Source: a bacterium (GTDB lineage: Bacteria; Bdellovibrionota; FAC87; UBA2466). Taken from it: 5,464 bases of DNA. The notes beneath the pieces were generated by a model, which had not been told where the DNA came from, ran no database searches, and saw only the letters and a list, made by a program, of their open reading frames with translations. The position numbers and the translations under genes were made by a program. The stretch lies in NCBI GenBank assembly GCA_019750655.1, contig JAIEOG010000377.1, positions 1-5,464 of the forward strand, given 5' to 3'. Below are positions 1 to 4,366 of this stretch, piece by piece. Position 1 is the stretch's first letter, and each line of letters begins with the position of its first letter.

Positions 1-189
1 TGCACACCACGTCGCGTCATAGTCGTCTCGCTTTCAGTTGGAAAACTGTCCTAAAAATTCTGGGGCCGTAGGGCGGGGAACGCAAGCCGGAGATTCGCAA
101 AATGCTTACGAGCTTCACACTGCTGTCCACGCGCAAGTCAGAGCACCCACTCCGCCAAACACCCAAAACATCTCAAGGGGTTGCTGTGT

Positions 190-209
190 CTAGCGTGTAT
201 ACACCCTAG
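190..209. promoter_or_regulatory. Near-perfect 20-bp palindrome, operator-like
   Basis: The sequence CTAGCGTGTATACACCCTAG is a dyad centred between 199 and 200. Nine of its ten base pairs are complementary; only 194/205 (C opposite C) fails. The core GTGTATACAC (195-204) is a perfect 10-bp palindrome. There is no spacer loop and no following T-run, so it resembles a dimeric regulator's binding site more than a terminator. It lies about 180 bp upstream of the lipoprotein start. Its TATACA (198-203) could double as a -10 box, but no -35 lies at normal spacing. Function is inferred from symmetry alone. Confidence 0.4.
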
Positions 210-294
210 GCTTCGCCTCGAGATTCGATACTAGATAGTTGAAAATATTGGTTTTTTCGTTGCTTGGCTCGCGGGAGCGGTCTGTGGGCTGGCG

Positions 295-300
295 TATACT
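295..300 (+). promoter_or_regulatory. Candidate -10 hexamer TATACT
   Basis: TATACT matches the sigma-70 -10 consensus at five of six positions and lies 86 bp before the lipoprotein start. No TTGACA-like -35 is present 16-18 bp upstream (that area is GC-rich), and there is no extended TG. It may be used with an activator or may be chance. Confidence 0.2.
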
Positions 301-348
301 CACCGGCCCACCGCGCCGTTTACGCAGGGAAACAGTTGGCAGGCGAAT

Positions 349-357
349 TGTAATACT
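349..357 (+). promoter_or_regulatory. Candidate extended -10 element before the lipoprotein gene
   Basis: TGTAATACT reads as an extended -10 (TG, one base, then AATACT, four of six matches to TATAAT). Seventeen bases upstream, GAAACA (329-334) is a poor -35. A transcript starting near 364 would have a leader of only about 20 nt, just enough for the ribosome binding site at 374-378. Weak evidence. Confidence 0.2.
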
Positions 358-373
358 TCCGGGTAGACGAAAC

Positions 374-378
374 AGGGG
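374..378 (+). promoter_or_regulatory. Ribosome binding site that sets the lipoprotein start
   Basis: AGGGG lies 7 nt before the ATG at 386, within a purine-rich run (374-386). Together with the signal peptide that begins at this ATG, it favours 386 over the upstream in-frame TTG at 239. Confidence 0.6.
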
Positions 379-385
379 TGGGGAA

Positions 386-985
386 ATGTTTAAACGTACT
401 TTTTGGATGGCACTCGTCGCTTTGGTTTTGACGGCGTGCGGGGAAAACAACCCGTGGGCTTCCTATACCTACAGCAACGATGACGATAAGCGCACCCGGC
501 TAGCGACCGATGCGAGTTTCGTCCAAGCCAAAGACGGCACGCTTTACTCCATCAGCTGCTTGAAAGCCCAAGGCGCCCAGATTGCGTCGGGCGTCGCAAG
601 CGCCGGCCGTAATTGCTCCACCGATAACCTGAGCGAGGAACAAGTTCGTGGCATCTACGCCTGGGACCCGACGACAGGTTCGACGTTCCGCTTCGTGAAC
701 CCGATGAATTACTTTGGCGGCACCACGCAGCAGATGTCGAATTTCTGCAGCTCGAACTTTGGCTACGCTTGGACAGGGTGCTTCGCCTGGCTGGGGTATT
801 CGAACTATTACTACGGCAACCAGCAATACCAACCCAGCTGCTCGAGCTGCACCAGCGGCGTTCAAACGATGATTTATCCACCGCAGAACAGCTGCCCGAG
901 TTACTGCCAAACGACGAGCAACTACAACAACTACAGCTGGTACAACAACTGGAACCAGAACGGCTGGACCTACTCCTACTACTAA
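386..985 (+). CDS. Putative lipoprotein with a charge-free, Tyr/Asn/Cys-rich tail
   Basis: This 199-residue protein is not recognised as a known family. Residues 1-18 form a signal-peptidase-II signal: basic Lys3-Arg4, a hydrophobic core (6-15) and lipobox LTAC with the lipidated Cys18. Gly19 at +2 is compatible with outer-membrane sorting under the enterobacterial rule, which may not apply here. Residues 30-40 are hydrophilic and charged (DDDK at 32-35); 43-104 look like a small ordinary domain. From 103 to the end (97 residues) there is no Asp, Glu, Lys, Arg or His. The tail is rich in Tyr, Asn, Ser, Gln, Trp and Gly, with a YYY at 141-143 and terminal YSYY. Eight Cys remain in the mature chain (58, 77, 121, 132, 152, 155, 170, 174), including a CSSC and a CPSYC, suggesting disulfides in an oxidising compartment. 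The start at 386 is chosen for its Shine-Dalgarno and signal peptide. It is followed after 36 bp by glmS on the same strand, so co-transcription is possible. Surface, structural or adhesive roles are conceivable but unsupported. Confidence 0.8.
   Translation: MFKRTFWMALVALVLTACGENNPWASYTYSNDDDKRTRLATDASFVQAKDGTLYSISCLKAQGAQIASGVASAGRNCSTDNLSEEQVRGIYAWDPTTGSTFRFVNPMNYFGGTTQQMSNFCSSNFGYAWTGCFAWLGYSNYYYGNQQYQPSCSSCTSGVQTMIYPPQNSCPSYCQTTSNYNNYSWYNNWNQNGWTYSYY
923..950 (+). repeat. Short direct repeat in the lipoprotein tail
   Basis: TACAACAACT occurs at 923-932 and again at 941-950, offset by 18 bp (six codons), so the reading frame is kept. It encodes the repeated Tyr-Asn-Asn units in the C-terminal tail (residues 180-182 and 186-188). 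This suggests growth of the low-complexity tail by slippage or small duplications. Confidence 0.5.
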
Positions 986-1021
986 TCGCATTAGAGAGGG
1001 GGCTGTGTTAGCTTCCGCCTC
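986..1021 (+). promoter_or_regulatory. Short lipoprotein-glmS gap with a distant Shine-Dalgarno
   Basis: The gap is 36 bp, too short for a glmS ribozyme. The only Shine-Dalgarno-like run, AGGGGG at 997-1002, is 19 nt from the glmS ATG, well beyond the usual 5-10 nt. No clear promoter or terminator is visible, so glmS may share the upstream transcript or use a promoter inside the lipoprotein gene. Confidence 0.35.
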
Positions 1022-2896
1022 ATGTGCGGCATCATCGGCTACATTGGCACTCAGGACCCTAAAGGGGTTCTGCTCGACGGCCTAAAGCGCCTGGAATACC
1101 GGGGCTATGACTCTGCCGGGATCGCCGTGCTTGAGCCTGACTCTGTGCAGGTTTACCGCTGCGAAGGCAAGCTGCAGGGCCTCGAAGAGCGCCTCACCAA
1201 CGTCCACTTCCGCGGCACGTTGGGCATCGGCCACACGCGCTGGGCTACCCATGGCGCTCCGACTGAAACCAACGCGCACCCGCACCGCGTGGGGCCCGTC
1301 ACCCTCGTCCACAACGGCATCATTGAAAATTACCGCGAACACCGCCAGCGCCTCGAGGCAGCCGGCCGTCGCTTTGAAAGCGAAACCGATTCAGAAATCG
1401 TAGCGCACCTTTTCGAAGAACAAATCCAGCAAGGCAAGTCTTTGCAGGCAGCGGTGGAAAGCACGCTGCCACACCTGACGGGTTCCTATGCCTTTGTTGT
1501 CTTCAGCGATCTCGAACCCGACTTGATGATCGGCGTCCGCAATGGCGCGCCATTGCTACTGGGCGTCGGTGACGGGGAAAACTACGTCGCTTCTGACGTT
1601 CAAGCTATCCTCCACCGCACCAAACGGATCGTTTACCTGGAAAATCACCAGCTCGCGGTTTGCACGCGCGGCGGAATCCAGCTCCGCGACCAAGCCGGCG
1701 AACCCGTACCCCTCGATATCCGCACCTTGCAGTGGAGCGCAGAGCAAACTGAAAAGAATGGCTATCGACACTACATGCTCAAGGAAATCCATGAGCAGCC
1801 GCAAGCCATCGCGCAGACCATTGAAAGCCACGTCGATCACCAAAAGGGGGTAGTCGCGTTTCAAAACTTGGGAATTTCGGCCAAGGAAATGCGCAGCTTC
1901 CGCCGCATTTCGATTGTTGCCTGCGGAACAGCACGGCACGCGGCGCTCGTCGGCCAGTATTACCTCGAACGTTTCGCGGGCATCCCGGCGAATGTCGATT
2001 ACGGTTCGGAGTTCCGTTACCGCAATCCTATTTTGGAACAAGACACGCTCTTAGTTTTGATTTCCCAGTCGGGTGAAACAGCCGACACCCTGGCCGCGCT
2101 CCAGGAAGGCAAACGCCGTGGCGTCGCAACTCTAGCGATTTGCAATGTGCGCGAGAGCAGTTTGGCGAGGGAAGCCGCGAGCGTGGTTTATACCAATGCG
2201 GGTCCGGAGATTGGTGTTGCGTCCACAAAGGCCTTCACCACGCAGCTGAGCGTCTTGTATATGCTGGCGGTGCAATTAGGACACACGCGCGGCTTTCTGA
2301 GTGAAGAACTCGCAAAGGAATTAACCCAGGACCTGTTGCGTCTCCCGCTCCTTGTCCAAGACACGCTTACACGGGAAAAACAGATTGAGGCGATTGCGGA
2401 AGCGAACCTCGATCGGCCTTTCTTCTTTTTCATGGGGCGCGATGTGCTTTACCCCATCGCGCAAGAAGGCGCATTGAAACTCAAAGAGATTAGCTACGCA
2501 CACGCCGAAGGTTATGCCGCGGGTGAGCTTAAGCACGGCCCCATCGCTCTGGTAGATCGGCAAACCGTCGTGCTCGCGCTCTCCCCGCAAAACACACCGA
2601 CCAAGAATGCGCCAGATGCCTCCAACTGGAGCGGCGAAGTGCTGCCGGAAAAAATGCGCAGCAATATCCAAGAAGTGAAAAGCCGCGGCGGCCATATCGT
2701 GTGTGTTGTAAGCGAAGGGGATACGGAGTTTGCGCAAGACTCTCAGAAAGCCATCTACCTGCCCAAAGCGTCGTGGGGACTAAACCCCGTTCTCGCAAGC
2801 ATCCCGATGCAGCTATTCGCCTACTACATGGCTCTGCACCGCGGAACAGACGTCGATAAACCGCGCAACCTCGCTAAGAGCGTTACGGTCGAATAA
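1022..2896 (+). CDS. glmS: Glutamine--fructose-6-phosphate aminotransferase (glucosamine-6-phosphate synthase)
   Basis: This cytosolic enzyme converts fructose-6-phosphate and glutamine to glucosamine-6-phosphate and glutamate, the first step towards UDP-GlcNAc for peptidoglycan and LPS. The start is fixed by MCGI: Cys2 becomes the N-terminal nucleophile after Met removal. The glutaminase domain (about 1-240) shows RGYDSAG at 27-33, HTRWATHG at 71-78, the oxyanion pair Asn98-Gly99, and ETDSE at 121-125. The first SIS domain (about 290-425) has ACGTA at 300-304, SQSGET at 348-353 and STKA at 401-404. The second (about 460-605) has the sugar-isomerising residues Lys486, Glu489 and His505. The C-terminal PRNLAKSVTVE carries Lys619, equivalent to the Schiff-base lysine of E. 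coli GlmS. All catalytic residues are present. At 624 residues it is about 15 longer than E. coli GlmS (609); the excess maps to about 523-537. It converges with the minus-strand isomerase gene with no intervening base, and its ribosome binding site is unusually distant. Confidence 0.98.
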   Translation: MCGIIGYIGTQDPKGVLLDGLKRLEYRGYDSAGIAVLEPDSVQVYRCEGKLQGLEERLTNVHFRGTLGIGHTRWATHGAPTETNAHPHRVGPVTLVHNGIIENYREHRQRLEAAGRRFESETDSEIVAHLFEEQIQQGKSLQAAVESTLPHLTGSYAFVVFSDLEPDLMIGVRNGAPLLLGVGDGENYVASDVQAILHRTKRIVYLENHQLAVCTRGGIQLRDQAGEPVPLDIRTLQWSAEQTEKNGYRHYMLKEIHEQPQAIAQTIESHVDHQKGVVAFQNLGISAKEMRSFRRISIVACGTARHAALVGQYYLERFAGIPANVDYGSEFRYRNPILEQDTLLVLISQSGETADTLAALQEGKRRGVATLAICNVRESSLAREAASVVYTNAGPEIGVASTKAFTTQLSVLYMLAVQLGHTRGFLSEELAKELTQDLLRLPLLVQDTLTREKQIEAIAEANLDRPFFFFMGRDVLYPIAQEGALKLKEISYAHAEGYAAGELKHGPIALVDRQTVVLALSPQNTPTKNAPDASNWSGEVLPEKMRSNIQEVKSRGGHIVCVVSEGDTEFAQDSQKAIYLPKASWGLNPVLASIPMQLFAYYMALHRGTDVDKPRNLAKSVTVE

Positions 2897-3490
2897 TCAA
2901 ACAGGGAATAGTTCAGCTTCTACGCAGGCGCAAAGCGTGTGGTAGAGAACCATGTGGACTTCTTGCGTGCCGCTGGTGTCGGCCCCGGTCGCAGTAATGC
3001 AATGATCCGCCAGTTCCTTCACCGGGCCGCCATCGCGGCCTGAGAAAACGATCGAAGGGATGTTTTTCCGTCGGCAGGCTTCCAGTGCCAACAGCAAATT
3101 CCGGGACTGGCCGGAGGTCGTAATCGCCAAGAAGACATCCTGGGGAGTGACCTTGCCTTCAATCTGGCGGGAAAAAACCTGATCGAATCCGAAATCGTTT
3201 CCGATGGCAGTTAGCATGGACGTGTCTACCGTGAGCGCTTCTGCTGGGAGCGGCGCACGCGGGCGCGCCAGCTTGCTCACAAACTCCGTCGCCAAGTGCT
3301 GCGCATCTGCAGCCGAGCCGCCATTGCCTGCGATATAGAGGCGGCCACCCTTTCGGTAGACATCCACCACCAAAGCTACCGCTGCTTGGAAGCGCGCCAT
3401 TTCGTCGGGCTTTTCTAGAAAAGCCTGTTTGGCTCGGATGGAAGCTTCGAGATTAGATTTGAGTTTATCAGCGTAGAGCATCGTTCTCAT
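2897..3490 (-). CDS. gmhA: Phosphoheptose isomerase, GmhA family (SIS domain)
   Basis: This family converts sedoheptulose 7-phosphate to D-glycero-D-manno-heptose 7-phosphate, the first step in making nucleotide-activated heptose for LPS core, capsule or S-layer glycan. The 197-residue length fits the family (E. coli 192). Visible motifs are GNGGSAADAQH at 55-65, IGNDFGFDQVFSRQIEG at 96-112, TSGQS at 125-129 and QEVHMVLYH at 176-184. His65, Glu69, Gln176 and His184 keep the spacing of E. coli active-site residues His61, Glu65, Gln172 and His180, which argues for an active isomerase and not the non-catalytic DiaA relative. Gln128 replaces the usual Asn of TSGNS. Two starts are possible: ATG at 3490 or ATG at 3481, the latter giving an N-terminus closer in length to E. 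coli GmhA. Neither has a strong Shine-Dalgarno. Both lie inside the 3' end of the kinase-like gene (23- or 14-bp overlap), implying translational coupling. It is the last gene of the minus-strand operon; its stop abuts that of glmS. Confidence 0.88.
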   Translation of the reverse strand: MRTMLYADKLKSNLEASIRAKQAFLEKPDEMARFQAAVALVVDVYRKGGRLYIAGNGGSAADAQHLATEFVSKLARPRAPLPAEALTVDTSMLTAIGNDFGFDQVFSRQIEGKVTPQDVFLAITTSGQSRNLLLALEACRRKNIPSIVFSGRDGGPVKELADHCITATGADTSGTQEVHMVLYHTLCACVEAELFPV

Positions 3491-4364
3491 TATTCGACCC
3501 AGGACGGAGCTTTCTCAATCCCTTTTTTAAACTGAGTGTGATCCTATGGATGAGACTGGCTTCCAGGGGCTTGTGGAGGGTGCGGGCAATCGCCTCGCGC
3601 TCTTCCGCCTGCTGGACACCTCGCACCACGGCGGCTTGGAAAGCGGCTTCTTGGTGGACGGATGCTTCCTTTTGCGGCGAAACACCGAGCTCGTGGCATA
3701 GGCCTTCGTACAACTCGGCTAAGCTAGCCGGTGCGCCTTTCGGCATTTGCGCGCGCAGAGGCCAGAGCGCTAGGACATTTCGAAACACGAACCATGACGC
3801 GGGAACCGGGCCCGCAGCCACCCACTCCAGATCAAAAGCTGCGTAGCGACTGCCGTCCCAAACGGTATTTCGGAAAGTGGCATCGAGGCTTTCCCCACGC
3901 AGCAGCCCCGGACTGCTGGCAAACTCTTTGAGCGCCCAAGCGCTATGCTCTTTTAGAAGCGCTCGCGCGGGTGCCCAACCATGCTGCCAGCGTTCGAGCA
4001 AAATCTGCACTAAAGGCGTTCCGCTCTGCAGTGGGCTCTTAGCGAGGGGGCACCAACGGACTTGGAACCCCTCACACTCCAAAAGACGTTCGCCCTGCCC
4101 GTCCAGCGCGCGCTTTTCTACGAGTATTGGGGTGCCTTGGTAAAAGATCGTGGCCGTGGGGACTTTTCTCTGAGGAGAAAAATGCCAGGCCAGAGCGTCC
4201 GCACACGCCGTCTCGGCAACTAAGTACGCTAAGGCTCTCGGCACGTCGCGCGCCGGGCCACCCTTTTCCCCGCCGGAGAGCTCCGCTGCGATGTAGGGCG
4301 AGAGCTCGCAGAAACGCGGATCGAGGAGTGCCCGGAGTTCGCCCTGAGCTGGATAACGCAACAT
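3468..4364 (-). CDS. Kinase-fold (aminoglycoside phosphotransferase-like) protein in a glycan operon
   Basis: The product has 298 residues from the ATG at 4364; an upstream in-frame start at 4403 would add 13 residues overlapping the glycosyltransferase. I prefer 4364: its A is shared with the preceding stop (TGATG), and GAGG lies 8 nt upstream. The central stretch (about 156-181) reads RGESLDATFRNT, then WDG and FDLEW. This matches the catalytic pattern of aminoglycoside/choline-kinase-like folds, with Asp161 and Asn166 as catalytic-loop equivalents and Asp178 as the metal-binding aspartate. VEKR at 82-85 could supply the nucleotide-binding lysine. The arrangement resembles, from memory, the kinase-like C-terminal half of some methyltransferase proteins in O-antigen or glycan clusters, but no SAM-binding GxGxG motif is present. 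The C-terminus (272-290) is basic, with KKGLRK at 280-285. The substrate is unknown; a sugar or lipid-linked glycan is inferred from the flanking glycosyltransferase and GmhA genes. It may be a pseudokinase, since the usual His-x-Asp is Ser-Leu-Asp here. Confidence 0.55.
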   Translation of the reverse strand: MLRYPAQGELRALLDPRFCELSPYIAAELSGGEKGGPARDVPRALAYLVAETACADALAWHFSPQRKVPTATIFYQGTPILVEKRALDGQGERLLECEGFQVRWCPLAKSPLQSGTPLVQILLERWQHGWAPARALLKEHSAWALKEFASSPGLLRGESLDATFRNTVWDGSRYAAFDLEWVAAGPVPASWFVFRNVLALWPLRAQMPKGAPASLAELYEGLCHELGVSPQKEASVHQEAAFQAAVVRGVQQAEEREAIARTLHKPLEASLIHRITLSLKKGLRKLRPGSNNENDALR

Positions 4365-4366
4365 CA
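4362..4366 (-). promoter_or_regulatory. TGATG stop-start junction (translational coupling)
   Basis: On the minus strand the TGA of the glycosyltransferase (4366-4364) and the ATG of the kinase-like gene (4364-4362) share one A. Such junctions usually allow terminating ribosomes to restart, keeping the two products in fixed proportion. It also decides the start of the kinase-like gene. Confidence 0.7.

Larger units (their letters stand above)
1..385. other. Intergenic region upstream of the lipoprotein gene
   Basis: I see no convincing protein or RNA gene in this stretch. It contains a 20-bp interrupted palindrome at 190-209, a T6 run at 252-257 with no GC-rich stem before it (so not a standard intrinsic terminator), and isolated -10-like hexamers at 295-300 and about 351-357. 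A 35-codon plus-strand ORF (102-209) has a GGAG at 89-92 but no recognisable product. On the minus strand an ATG at 20-18 could start a gene running off the left edge; only six full codons are visible. An open frame from a TTG at 239 runs into the lipoprotein gene, but its 49 extra codons are Arg-rich and would bury the signal peptide, so I treat 239-385 as untranslated. Confidence 0.6.

Noticed and set aside
50..125. tRNA or structured RNA in the GC-rich segment near 61-100
   Set aside because: No T-loop GGTTCGAATCC-like sequence, no cloverleaf pairing and no 3' CCA context could be found by eye.
241..262. T6 run at 252-257 as a Rho-independent terminator
   Set aside because: The preceding 30 bases are AT-rich and do not form a GC-rich hairpin.
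239..385. N-terminal extension of the lipoprotein frame from a TTG at 239
   Set aside because: The 49 codons are Arg-rich, have no ribosome binding site that I can see, and would place the signal peptide and lipobox in the middle of the protein. The ATG at 386 has a good Shine-Dalgarno.
500..991. Long minus-strand ORF opposite the lipoprotein gene (163 codons)
   Set aside because: Its Val/Ala/Arg-rich product mirrors the codon use of the real gene on the other strand, it has no domain motif, and it would run fully antisense to a protein with a clear signal peptide.
986..1021. glmS ribozyme or riboswitch upstream of glmS
   Set aside because: The gap is only 36 bp, while the ribozyme core needs well over 100 nt, and the sequence upstream is coding.
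1556..2041. Minus-strand ORFs inside glmS (e.g. 161 codons here, 138 codons at 2321-2737)
   Set aside because: They lie wholly antisense to a full-length conserved glmS and show no recognisable motifs; shadows of its codon bias.
2873..2885. Small hairpin CGCT-AAG-AGCG near the glmS stop as a terminator
   Set aside because: Only a 4-bp stem, inside the coding sequence, with no T-run on either strand.
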